Assembly: GCA_902591845.1 (NCBI GenBank)
Contig: CACJCG010000004.1
Location: 1 to 37,572 of the forward strand
Source of the DNA: an uncultured Pelagibacteraceae bacterium
Lineage (GTDB): Bacteria; Pseudomonadota; Alphaproteobacteria; Pelagibacterales; Pelagibacteraceae
Reading direction: 5' to 3'
Length of the DNA: 37,572 nucleotides
In this document: positions 9,466 through 18,513 of the stretch, piece by piece
Numbering within the stretch: the first letter of the stretch is position 1
How the letters are laid out: each line of letters starts with the position of its first letter
Translations under genes and position numbers: made by a program
The notes under the pieces: model-generated
The model's input: only the letters and a program-made list of their open reading frames with translations
Databases searched by the model: none
What the model was told of the DNA's origin: nothing

Positions 9466-10396
9466 TTTCAAAAAGTCTTTCAAAAACTTTTTCTGCTGAG
9501 AGTTTTGATAATTCAGGAGCTTCTATTGCTTTAAAATTTTCTGTTTCAATACTTACTTTAAAAGGAGTTGTATGAGATCCAAATAAAGCAATTCCTTTTG
9601 ATCCTAAGTGTGCTGTCATATGTGCTGGTCCAGTATCATTTGCAACAACGAAAGAGCTATCTTTAATCAATGCTGCTAACTGAGAGATATCTAAAGCTTT
9701 ACCGTTATCTAAAACACAAAGTGCATTAATATTTGATGCTTCTTTAATTTCACTTGGTCCAGGTGCAATTACTACTTTAAATTTGTTATCTGATTTTTCA
9801 TTAATCATAGAAATTAACTCATTATAATAAGGCCATTTCTTTGAAGTTAAATGAGGTGAGCAAAAAGGAAAAAGGAGAATATATTTATCTAATTGATGGT
9901 AATTTTTTATTTGAGATATGTCTGTTGTACTCCAAGAAAAATCAGGGCTCAAAGTATGATGTGTATTTATACCTGAACTTTTCAATTGATAGTCAAATCT
10001 AGACAAAACGGAATCTTTATCAAAATCTTGTTTTGTTGTTCCTTTGGGTAATGTTGTATCAGTAGATGACCAAGTATCTTTTGTTGCTTTTGGAAATAAA
10101 ATTTTTTTATAAAAAGCTGTTCTACTTGAATTCTGTAGATCATAAACTTTAGAAAAATTATATTTTTTTATGTTTTTCATTAATGAATATAAATAAATTA
10201 GGTTTAGTCTTGATAATCGCTTATCTAAAATAATGTTTGAAATGTGTGGATTTTTTTTAAATAAATCAAAGTATGGTTTAGTTGTAAGCAAATTAATTTC
10301 ATCTCCTTTATGATTCTCAGAAATATCTTGAATTGCTCCACAAGCTTGAGCTATATCACCCAAAGATCCATGTTTAATGATTAAAATATTAGACAT
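9455..10396 (-). CDS. Glycosyltransferase family 9 (heptosyltransferase-like)
   Basis: ILIIKHGSLGDIAQACGAIQDI N-terminus; VVANDTGPAHMTAHLGSKGIALFGSHTTP. Confidence 0.95.
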   Translation of the reverse strand: MSNILIIKHGSLGDIAQACGAIQDISENHKGDEINLLTTKPYFDLFKKNPHISNIILDKRLSRLNLIYLYSLMKNIKKYNFSKVYDLQNSSRTAFYKKILFPKATKDTWSSTDTTLPKGTTKQDFDKDSVLSRFDYQLKSSGINTHHTLSPDFSWSTTDISQIKNYHQLDKYILLFPFCSPHLTSKKWPYYNELISMINEKSDNKFKVVIAPGPSEIKEASNINALCVLDNGKALDISQLAALIKDSSFVVANDTGPAHMTAHLGSKGIALFGSHTTPFKVSIETENFKAIEAPELSKLSAEKVFERLFEIIS

Positions 10397-10428
10397 ATTT
10401 TTAACAATTTAACATAGTATAAAATTTA

Positions 10429-10818
10429 ATGAATAAAATTATAGTAGAAGTGTCTGTAGGCGAGCTTTTAGACAAAATTTCAATCTTAGAAATTAAAAAA
10501 GAAAAAATTAAAGATCCTGAAAAACTAAAATTCATATCCAATGAACATTCGATTCTTAAAGATCAGTTAGAAAAAAATGTTAAATCAGACGATAAACTAA
10601 ATAAACTATTTCAAGATTTAAAAGAAATTAATGCCAAACTTTGGGTTATAGAGGATGACAAAAGAGATTGTGAAAAAAATAAAGACTTTGGTGATAAATT
10701 TATAAAATTATCTAGAGATGTTCATTTTTTAAATGATGACCGAGCAAAAATTAAATTAGAAATGAATAATCATACTGGATCAAGTATTAAAGAAATTAAA
10801 GAGTATACTAGCTACTAA
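10429..10818 (+). CDS. DUF6165-like small protein
   Basis: VEVSVGELLDKISILEIKKEKI...LWVIEDDKRDCE...FGDKFIKLSRDVHFLNDDRAKIKLEMN; highly charged, helical; family by recognition. Confidence 0.8.
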   Translation: MNKIIVEVSVGELLDKISILEIKKEKIKDPEKLKFISNEHSILKDQLEKNVKSDDKLNKLFQDLKEINAKLWVIEDDKRDCEKNKDFGDKFIKLSRDVHFLNDDRAKIKLEMNNHTGSSIKEIKEYTSY

Positions 10819-11596
10819 AAACTTTAGGAAACCAATCATCTCTCATGAAATCTCCAGTTTTTAAATTAATCCCATCAAATGGAGGTGAAGTTGGCCCTCC
10901 TCTATCAATATATTTTACATCGTCTCCTATAAATCGCATCGAAAATGCTCTTCGTGATTTCGAAGAATTATTTCCTGTTGAACCATGTACAGTTTTAAAA
11001 TTAAATAAAACAGCATCCCCTAAACTTAGTTCTGGAATTAAAATATTTTTTTCAAATTCTTTTGATGGAGGTAAATCCATAAAAGCACTATCGTCATCAT
11101 ACCAAGATTGGTTATTTGACCATTTTGTAGGTCTAATTAACTTTAACCATTTGTGAGAGCCTAAAATTAATTTAAGATTATTTTTCTGATCAACCTCATC
11201 TAATGGAATCCAAAAACTTCCAGTATCGTTACCATCAACGCAATAATATGGCATATCTTGATGCCACGGTGTTTCCTTATAAGTACCAGGATCCTTTATA
11301 AAAATATGTTCATGAAAAATTTGGGTAGATTTAGAATTGGTTGCTTCTGCAACTATTTGAGCTCCAGGCGAATTAAATAAACAATCCTTAAATTCTTCTA
11401 TCCTCTCCCAGTTGCAATAATCTTCAAAAAATCTTCCATTATCATCAGTTACATTTTCTCTTCCGTGTTTACTTGGTTTGTCTAAAACTTTTTGAAATCC
11501 TTTTCTAAGAGGCTCCACCCAATCTTTAAATATATCCTTAATTATTATTACACCATCACTTTGATAATCATTAATTTGTTTCTCTGATAAAAACAT
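10808..11596 (-). CDS. Phytanoyl-CoA dioxygenase (PhyH) family Fe(II)/2OG oxygenase
   Basis: WHQDMPYY (HxD), distal H in FKTVHGSTGNNSSKSRRAFSMRF with Arg. Confidence 0.93.
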   Translation of the reverse strand: MFLSEKQINDYQSDGVIIIKDIFKDWVEPLRKGFQKVLDKPSKHGRENVTDDNGRFFEDYCNWERIEEFKDCLFNSPGAQIVAEATNSKSTQIFHEHIFIKDPGTYKETPWHQDMPYYCVDGNDTGSFWIPLDEVDQKNNLKLILGSHKWLKLIRPTKWSNNQSWYDDDSAFMDLPPSKEFEKNILIPELSLGDAVLFNFKTVHGSTGNNSSKSRRAFSMRFIGDDVKYIDRGGPTSPPFDGINLKTGDFMRDDWFPKVFSS

Positions 11597-11598
11597 TT

Positions 11599-12276
11599 TT
11601 ATTGTTGAAAGCTGTACTTTTTCTCTAAATATTTTATTACGTTATGAATAATGAAAGTCATGAACAAATAAATTCCACCTGCAACAATAAATACTTCGAT
11701 TGGTTTAAAAGTTGTTGAAATAATATATTTAGCAACACCAGTTAAATCCATTAGGGTAACTGTGCTTGCTAAAGAAGTTCCTTTCATCATCAATATGATT
11801 TCATTTCCATACGCAGGAAGTGATTGTCGAATAGCGATTGGAATTTGGATTTTATAAAAGATTATTTTATTTGATATTCCCAAGCTTTTTCCAGCCTCAA
11901 TTATACCTGGTTTTATTGTTTGAAATGCTGATCTTAAAATTTCTGAGGTATATGCGCCAGTGTTTAAAGTAAAAGCTATAATTGCACACCAATAAGGTTC
12001 TTTTAAAATTACCCATAGGAATGTTGTTCTTAAATATTCAATTTGGCCCAATCCAAAATAAATTATGAAAATCTGGACCAATAAAGGTGTTCCTCTAAAT
12101 ATATATGAATAGCCATAAGCAAATTTATTAATAAATATATTTTTATTTAATCTTAAAATTGCAAAAAAAAGACCTAGGAATAATCCAAAAAATAATGATG
12201 CTGATAATAATTTTAAAGTAACTACAGTTGCTCCTAAAAGCTTAGGGAAACTAGTAATCATTAACTCAAAATCCAT
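11599..12276 (-). CDS. Polar amino-acid ABC transporter permease (HisM/HisQ type)
   Basis: GTPLLVQIFIIYFGLGQ; AYTSEILRSAFQTIKPGIIEAGKSLGIS EAA loop. Confidence 0.95.
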   Translation of the reverse strand: MDFELMITSFPKLLGATVVTLKLLSASLFFGLFLGLFFAILRLNKNIFINKFAYGYSYIFRGTPLLVQIFIIYFGLGQIEYLRTTFLWVILKEPYWCAIIAFTLNTGAYTSEILRSAFQTIKPGIIEAGKSLGISNKIIFYKIQIPIAIRQSLPAYGNEIILMMKGTSLASTVTLMDLTGVAKYIISTTFKPIEVFIVAGGIYLFMTFIIHNVIKYLEKKYSFQQ

Positions 12277-12968
12277 TAATACCCCCTGCTATACCTAACT
12301 TCTAACTTATTAATTAATTTCATACTCACGTAAGTAAGCAACAGATATAAAACTGCTGCAAAAGAATAAAAGAACAGTGGATCTCGTGTTGAGCCAGCTG
12401 CAATATAAGATTGTCTCATTATTTCTACTAATCCTGTTACTGAAATAAGAGATGTGTCTTTTAATGTTATTTGCCAAACATTACTTAAATTTGGAATAGC
12501 CAACCTTAGCATTTGAGGTAAAATTATTTTATAAAACTGCCCAAACTTATTTATTCCAAGAACCTTTGCAGCTTCAAACTGACCTTTGTCTATTGATTGA
12601 ATTGCGCCTCGAAATACTTCTGTTGAATAAGCTCCAGAAATAATGCCAATAGCCATTGAACCAGTAATAAACGCGTTAATTTCTATGTATTCATAATAAC
12701 CAAAAATAGAAGCTACATACATGATTGCACCGCTTCCACCAAAGAAGAAAAGATAAATAACTAATAGTTCAGGTACTCCGCGAATAACTGTGGTGTAAAA
12801 ATTACCAACTAAATTTAAAGTTTTGTATTTTGAAAGTTTTAAAGGAGTAAAAATTAATGCAAAAAAGAAACCAACCAACATTGCTGTAATCGATACAGCG
12901 ATTGTCATCAAGGTTGCGTAAAATAATTCGTCACCCCAACCTGTTTTACCAAATGCGAGAAGTTCCAT
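12276..12968 (-). CDS. Polar amino-acid ABC transporter permease (HisQ/HisM type)
   Basis: VIRGVPELLVIYLFFFGGSGA; AYSTEVFRGAIQSIDKGQFEAAKVLGIN EAA loop. Confidence 0.95.
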   Translation of the reverse strand: MELLAFGKTGWGDELFYATLMTIAVSITAMLVGFFFALIFTPLKLSKYKTLNLVGNFYTTVIRGVPELLVIYLFFFGGSGAIMYVASIFGYYEYIEINAFITGSMAIGIISGAYSTEVFRGAIQSIDKGQFEAAKVLGINKFGQFYKIILPQMLRLAIPNLSNVWQITLKDTSLISVTGLVEIMRQSYIAAGSTRDPLFFYSFAAVLYLLLTYVSMKLINKLEVRYSRGY

Positions 12969-12974
12969 ATAGAT

Positions 12975-12999
12975 TGGCGACTATATATTATAGTCGCCA
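12975..12999 (-). promoter_or_regulatory. Perfect 11-bp inverted repeat with 3-nt loop between SBP gene and permease gene
   Basis: TGGCGACTATA-tat-TATAGTCGCCA (arms 12975-12985 and 12989-12999). On the minus strand it ends 6 nt before the permease ATG. No T-tract follows. Confidence 0.85.
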
Positions 13000-13012
13000 G
13001 ATCTGAAATGAA

Positions 13013-13864
13013 TTACATAGAAGCGTCGAAACCAAAGTGCTTAATAGCAAGTTTACTAATAATTCCTTGTTTTCTAGCTTTGTTAATAGCTTTATTAAAG
13101 TCTTTTAAGATTTTAGCATCTCTTTTACCTATAGCACTATCGCTAGCCTGTCTGATACCAACACCTACACCATTACCAAATGCACCACCTGAAAAAGTTG
13201 GTCCAACTAATACAACTGGTTTACCTGATTTATCTGCATAGTCCGTAAATGCTACTGCTGCTGCTAAAGCAACATCACATCTTCCAGATGTTAAATCTAG
13301 ATTAACTTCATCTTGAGTTTTGTAAGTTCTTACATTTACACTTCCTACATCACCTGACTCTAAAAAATTTTGGTGAATTGTACCTGTTTGAGTACAAACA
13401 GTTTTACCAGCAAGTGCGCCTGTTAATGTTTTAAGAGCTTTCTTAACATCAGATCCACCTAATGATAAATTAATACCTTCTGGCGTATCCATTCCTTCTA
13501 AACTAGAACCTTTCATTACCGCTAGAGAAGCTACTTCATCAGCATAACCTTGTGAAAAAGTAATTGTTTTTTGTCTTTCAGCAGTAATAGACATTCCAGC
13601 CATTATTGCATCAAATTTTCTCATTACTAAAGCTGGGATCATACCGTCCCAATCTTGTTCTACGATTGTACACTCATACTTCATTATTGTACAAAGTTCT
13701 TGAGCAAGCTCTACCTCAAAACCAATAAGATTGCCTGAAGCATCTTTTGAATTCCATGGAGGGTAAGCGCCTTCAGTTCCAATTTTTATTTTTTCAGCAG
13801 ATACATTTCCAATGATAAATAAAGAAGCAAGAACTGTTAAAATAGTTTTTTTGAATATATTCAT
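13013..13864 (-). CDS. Polar amino-acid ABC transporter substrate-binding protein (SBP_bac_3; Lys/Arg/Orn/His-type)
   Basis: Signal peptide; IKIGTEGAYPPWNSKDASGNLIGFEVELAQELC; WDGMIPALVMRKFDAIMAGMSITAERQKTITFSQGY. Confidence 0.95.
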   Translation of the reverse strand: MNIFKKTILTVLASLFIIGNVSAEKIKIGTEGAYPPWNSKDASGNLIGFEVELAQELCTIMKYECTIVEQDWDGMIPALVMRKFDAIMAGMSITAERQKTITFSQGYADEVASLAVMKGSSLEGMDTPEGINLSLGGSDVKKALKTLTGALAGKTVCTQTGTIHQNFLESGDVGSVNVRTYKTQDEVNLDLTSGRCDVALAAAVAFTDYADKSGKPVVLVGPTFSGGAFGNGVGVGIRQASDSAIGKRDAKILKDFNKAINKARKQGIISKLAIKHFGFDASM

Positions 13865-13870
13865 TATTTT

Positions 13871-13886
13871 CTCCTTTAATTAGGAG
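13871..13886 (-). promoter_or_regulatory. Small hairpin containing the Shine-Dalgarno of the SBP gene
   Basis: Minus strand reads CTCCT-AATTAA-AGGAG-AAAATA-ATG; AGGAG is the likely SD and CTCCT its upstream complement. Confidence 0.5.
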
Positions 13887-13923
13887 GAATTATTTCACAA
13901 ATTTTAATAAGAAAAAAGAAAAA

Positions 13924-14964
13924 TTAATGATTAATTGATGAAGAAAAATTCCAAGAACAATCAAAGCTAGGTATATAAACTCTTGCTAATTTTGCATTCC
14001 CGAAATTTTGATTAAAAACATTCAGCCAGTTTTCAACCTGTTGTGGTTTTTTATCCTGACTACCGACTTGTGCGGTAATAACTCCTTTGGGTTTTAAAAT
14101 TCTTACCAAGGATTCCATATTTTTTGCAGCTAAATCTATACAAAATTGATCATCATTAAGATCTACAAAAATATGATCATATGTATCATCGGTTACTGAT
14201 TTAATACTTTCAAACGCATCACCCCAAACACATTTTACAGAATTTTTTTCAGTTGCTTTTTTTCCAATATCTCTGAGATGCTTATTGCAAACATCAACTA
14301 CCTCGGGATCCAATTCATACCAATCTATAAAATTAAATTTTTTAGAAATACATTCTCTAGCAACTCCTCCGTCGCCACCACCAATAATTGCAGCTCTTTC
14401 GTTATCTTTGTTTAAATCTAAACCAGAACCAACAAATGTTGAGCTATACAAATGTTCGTCTGTTGAGGCAACTTGTATCTCGCCATCTATAAATAAAGAC
14501 TTCCCAAATTGTTCTAAGTCTAAAATTTCAATATGTTGACCTACTTTAGATTTGAAATCTTCCAAAACATCATTTACTACGTAAGATTTTTGCAAACCTG
14601 GTGAGCTATAAATATCATAATAAAGAGATTTTGTGTCTCTATTAAATTCTTTTTTAATTATTCTTTTGTGTTCAAATTCTTTTTTTATTATTTCAATTGC
14701 AACTGATGGGCTTACTTTGCCACAAGTAAAGAAATCAAAACTAATAATTCCTTTTTCTGGAAAAGTATGAAAACTAATGTGGCTCTCAGCCAACAAAGCA
14801 AGAATTGTAAAACCTTGAGGTTCAAATTTATATTTTGATATATTTAAGATTGTTACTTTTGCAGCTTTTGCAATATCGTGAATTACTTTTTCAAATATGG
14901 ATGGATCATACTCTTTAGTAGTTCCAATTATGTCTAGGGTTATATGTTCACCAACTTTTGTCAT
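13924..14964 (-). CDS. Fused S-adenosylmethionine decarboxylase (SpeD) - spermidine synthase (SpeE)
   Basis: N-terminus: LAESHISFHTFPEKGIISFDFFTCG (pyruvoyl Ser context). C-terminus: FGKSLFIDGEIQVASTDEHLYSS; AAIIGGGDGGVARECI; WYELDPEVVDVCNKHL; IFVDLNDD. Confidence 0.95.
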   Translation of the reverse strand: MTKVGEHITLDIIGTTKEYDPSIFEKVIHDIAKAAKVTILNISKYKFEPQGFTILALLAESHISFHTFPEKGIISFDFFTCGKVSPSVAIEIIKKEFEHKRIIKKEFNRDTKSLYYDIYSSPGLQKSYVVNDVLEDFKSKVGQHIEILDLEQFGKSLFIDGEIQVASTDEHLYSSTFVGSGLDLNKDNERAAIIGGGDGGVARECISKKFNFIDWYELDPEVVDVCNKHLRDIGKKATEKNSVKCVWGDAFESIKSVTDDTYDHIFVDLNDDQFCIDLAAKNMESLVRILKPKGVITAQVGSQDKKPQQVENWLNVFNQNFGNAKLARVYIPSFDCSWNFSSSINH

Positions 14965-15049
14965 AATATGCTTGATGAAACCTTACTAATCAAATTTTTT
15001 GCTTCTTTCAAACAAAAAACTATTATAATACTTCGCTGAGGTTGTAACT

Positions 15050-17083
15050 GTGAAAAACAATTGGTCAAATTTAGAAGCAAAAAAATACATCAAAAAGTAT
15101 ACAAAACTTGGTCATTCAAAAGACATGGCTTTAAGAGTTTATACAACCAGATTATTAGGAAGAAATAGTGAGCTTGTTCTTCATGGAGGTGGAAATACTT
15201 CTGTAAAAACATCAATTAAAGATATTGATGGCAAAAATTATGATGTACTCTGTGTTAAAGGAAGTGGTTGGGATATGGCTGAAATAGAGCCAGCCGGTTT
15301 ACCTGCGGTAAAATTAAATCCACTTTTAGCCCTTAAAAATAAAAAATATTTGAGTGATGAAGATATGGTTGCATATCAAAAAAGAAACTTAATAGATATT
15401 AAGTCACCTAATCCATCTGTAGAAACTTTTTTACATGCCTTTTTACCTTTCAAATTTGTTGATCACACCCATTCTGATGCAATTATGGATGTAACAAATA
15501 GGCCAAATGGTAAAGATCTTTGTAAAAAAATTTTTGGATTCAAGGTTAGTATTGTACCTTACGTAATGCCTGGATTTGGTTTGGCTCAAAAAATTAATGA
15601 AGTTTATAAGAAAAATCCAAATATTAACTGTTTAATACTTTTAAACCATGGAATATTTACTTTCGATAATGATGCTAAAAAATCTTATGACTTAATGATT
15701 AAATATGTTTCGATTGCAGAAAAAACTGTGAGAAAATTAAAAAGAAAAAAAATAAAACAAATCAAAAATTATAGCACTAAGTTTAAGCCTCATGAAATTG
15801 CACCAATTTTAAGAGGTCTATTAACTGAAAATAAAGATCAAAAATTTATACTAAATTTTAGGTCAAACAAAACTTTAGATTATTTTATAAATGGTAAAGA
15901 GGTTAAAAGATATTCTGGTATTGGAACTGCTACTCCTGATCATGTTATTAGAGTCAAACCTTTTCCACTAGTAATTACACCAAAACAAAATTCAACTATT
16001 GAAGATTTCAAAAAAATAGCTGAGAAAAGTTTCAAAGATTATAGAAAAAAATATGTAAAATATTTCAACACAAACAAAAAAAAAGTTAAAGGTAAAAAAA
16101 CAATGTTAGATACATCACCAAGGGTAATCCTGGTACAAAACGTTGGTTTATTTAGTGTAGGTGATAGTCTTAATGCATCCAAAATAGCTGGGGATTTGAC
16201 GGAAACTAATGCAAGAGTAATTTCATCAGTTGAGGAAACTACAAAATACAAATTCATTCCTGAAAAAGATTTATTTGATGTTGAATATTGGTCGCTAGAA
16301 CAAGCTAAAATTAAAAAAGCTAAAAAAATTCTTCAAGGAAATGTTGTTGTAATAACTGGTGGATTTGGTGCAATTGGTTCAGCTACATATAAACTATTTA
16401 AAAGTTATGGTGCCGAAATTATATTGCTTGATTACGATTCTAAAAAAGTAAAAGAAATGCAAAGTAAAATTAAAGATTTATGTTTACACTGTGATGTAAC
16501 AAACAAAAATAGTGTAAAAAATGCTTTTAAAAAGATTTGTGAACAATATGGTGGTATCGATATTTTAATATCAAATGCTGGAACAGCAGTTGGTGGATCA
16601 ATTGCTGAAGTGAATGATGATATCTTAAGACAAAGCTTTGAAGATAATTTTTTCTCTCATCAAAATTGTGCTTCAGAAACTATTAAAATAATGAGAAAAC
16701 AAAATATCCAAGGATGCTTATTGTTTAATATTTCGAAACAATCAGTTAATCCTGGAAAAAACTTTGGTCCTTATGGTCTCCCAAAAACAGCTTTATTAAG
16801 TTTATGTAAGCAATATGCGGTTGATTATGGATCACTTGGCATTAGATCAAATGGAGTTAATGCTGATAGAATTAGGAGTGGTCTTTTAAATGATGGGATG
16901 ATTAAATCTCGAGCTAAGGCTAGAGAGGTTTCAACAGACGAATATATGAGAGGAAACTTGCTTTTAAACGAGGTCAAAGCAGAAGATGTTGCAAAGGCTT
17001 TTTTTCATTTAGCTATATCAAAAAAAACTACTGGAGCAGTTTTAACAGTAGATGGTGGAAATATTGCTGCTTCTTTAAGGTAG
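15050..17083 (+). CDS. Bifunctional class II aldolase / short-chain dehydrogenase (RhaD-type fusion)
   Basis: GTG start. Aldolase: LVLHGGGNTSVK, VDHTHSDA, LNHGIFTF. SDR: VVITGGFGAIGSATYKLF, YGLPK (YxxxK), VNADRIRSGLL. Confidence 0.95.
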   Translation: MKNNWSNLEAKKYIKKYTKLGHSKDMALRVYTTRLLGRNSELVLHGGGNTSVKTSIKDIDGKNYDVLCVKGSGWDMAEIEPAGLPAVKLNPLLALKNKKYLSDEDMVAYQKRNLIDIKSPNPSVETFLHAFLPFKFVDHTHSDAIMDVTNRPNGKDLCKKIFGFKVSIVPYVMPGFGLAQKINEVYKKNPNINCLILLNHGIFTFDNDAKKSYDLMIKYVSIAEKTVRKLKRKKIKQIKNYSTKFKPHEIAPILRGLLTENKDQKFILNFRSNKTLDYFINGKEVKRYSGIGTATPDHVIRVKPFPLVITPKQNSTIEDFKKIAEKSFKDYRKKYVKYFNTNKKKVKGKKTMLDTSPRVILVQNVGLFSVGDSLNASKIAGDLTETNARVISSVEETTKYKFIPEKDLFDVEYWSLEQAKIKKAKKILQGNVVVITGGFGAIGSATYKLFKSYGAEIILLDYDSKKVKEMQSKIKDLCLHCDVTNKNSVKNAFKKICEQYGGIDILISNAGTAVGGSIAEVNDDILRQSFEDNFFSHQNCASETIKIMRKQNIQGCLLFNISKQSVNPGKNFGPYGLPKTALLSLCKQYAVDYGSLGIRSNGVNADRIRSGLLNDGMIKSRAKAREVSTDEYMRGNLLLNEVKAEDVAKAFFHLAISKKTTGAVLTVDGGNIAASLR

Positions 17084-17143
17084 TTGATTTAATTTTATTC
17101 TTGCAATTTCTAAATTTTGTCTTCAAAATTCAGATTATAAAAA

Positions 17144-18505
17144 ATGTCTGATACGATAAAATATTTTCTTGAAGAAGGCAAAATGCCAAAAACTTGGTAT
17201 AACATTGCTGCAGACCTTCCTAAACCTTTAGATCCAGTTTTGCATCCAGGAACTCTAAAACCAATAGGTCCAGACGATTTAGCTCCATTATTTCCAATGG
17301 CTCTAATTGGACAAGAAGTCTCTCAAGAACGAGAAATAGAAATTCCTGAACCAGTGAGAGATATTTATAAACAATGGAGACCTTCTCCACTTTACAGAGC
17401 AAGAAAATTAGAAAAATTTTTAGATACACCTGCAAAAATTTATTATAAATATGAAGGAGTAAGTCCTTCAGGTAGTCACAAACCAAATACAGCTGTAGCT
17501 CAAGCATTTTACAATAAAGAAGAAGGAACAAAAAAAATAACTACAGAAACAGGTGCAGGACAATGGGGAACTTCACTAGCATTTGCATGTAAATTGTTTG
17601 GAATAGAATTAGATGTTTATATGGTTAAAGTTAGTTTTGAACAAAAGCCATATAGAAAACTAGTAATGCAAACATATGGAGCAAGATGTGTTGCAAGTCC
17701 ATCAGATGAAACAGATAGTGGAAAAGCTATATTAGCTAAAGATCCAAACAATACAGGAAGCTTGGGTATAGCTATTTCTGAAGCTGTTGAGATGGCAGCT
17801 AAAAACCCTGATACAAAATATGCACTTGGTAGTGTCTTAAACCATGTTCTTATGCATCAAACGATTGTTGGTAATGAAGCTTTACTTCAAATGGAGATGG
17901 CTGATGATTACCCAGATATACTAGTAGGTTGTACAGGTGGTGGAAGTAATTTTTCAGGATTAGTTTTTCCTTTCATAGGTAAAAATTTTAGAGAAGGAAA
18001 AAAAACTAGGGTTATAGCATGTGAACCAAAATCTTGTCCTTCACTTACAAAAGGTAAATTTGTTTATGATTTTGGTGACACTGGAAGACTAACACCGTTA
18101 ATGAAAACTCACACATTAGGATCTCAATTTATTCCACCAGCTACGCACTCAGGTGGATTGAGATATCACGCTATGGCTCCAATGGTTAGTCATCTTAAGG
18201 AGATTGGTGCAATAGAAGCAAAAGCTTATGGTCAAAAAGAATGTTTTGAGGCAGGAGTATCATTTGCAAGAACTGAGGGAATAGTTCCTGCTCCTGAAGC
18301 AACTCATGCTGTTAAAGGCGCAGTAGATGCAGCATTAGAATGTAAAAAGAACGGTGAGGCTAAATCAATTCTATTTAATCTTTGTGGACATGGTCATTTT
18401 GATATGAAAGCTTATGGAGATTTCTTTGAAGGAAATTTAGCAGAAGATAAATTTGATCAGGCTAGTGTAGACAAGGCATTAGAGGAACTTCCAAAAATTG
18501 CTTAA
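17144..18505 (+). CDS. TrpB2-type tryptophan synthase beta-like PLP enzyme
   Basis: 453 aa; RPSPLYRARKLEKFL; YEGVSPSGSHKPNTAVAQA PLP Lys; TETGAGQWGTSLAFAC; VGCTGGGSNFSGL; long TrpB2 N-terminus. Confidence 0.95.
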   Translation: MSDTIKYFLEEGKMPKTWYNIAADLPKPLDPVLHPGTLKPIGPDDLAPLFPMALIGQEVSQEREIEIPEPVRDIYKQWRPSPLYRARKLEKFLDTPAKIYYKYEGVSPSGSHKPNTAVAQAFYNKEEGTKKITTETGAGQWGTSLAFACKLFGIELDVYMVKVSFEQKPYRKLVMQTYGARCVASPSDETDSGKAILAKDPNNTGSLGIAISEAVEMAAKNPDTKYALGSVLNHVLMHQTIVGNEALLQMEMADDYPDILVGCTGGGSNFSGLVFPFIGKNFREGKKTRVIACEPKSCPSLTKGKFVYDFGDTGRLTPLMKTHTLGSQFIPPATHSGGLRYHAMAPMVSHLKEIGAIEAKAYGQKECFEAGVSFARTEGIVPAPEATHAVKGAVDAALECKKNGEAKSILFNLCGHGHFDMKAYGDFFEGNLAEDKFDQASVDKALEELPKIA

Positions 18506-18513
18506 TATAAAAA

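Noticed and set aside
13008-13241. Antisense ORF over the SBP gene
   Set aside because: Shadow ORF on the complement of a clear SBP.
17220-17531. 103-aa antisense ORF inside TrpB2
   Set aside because: Leu-rich shadow frame of a strongly supported gene.
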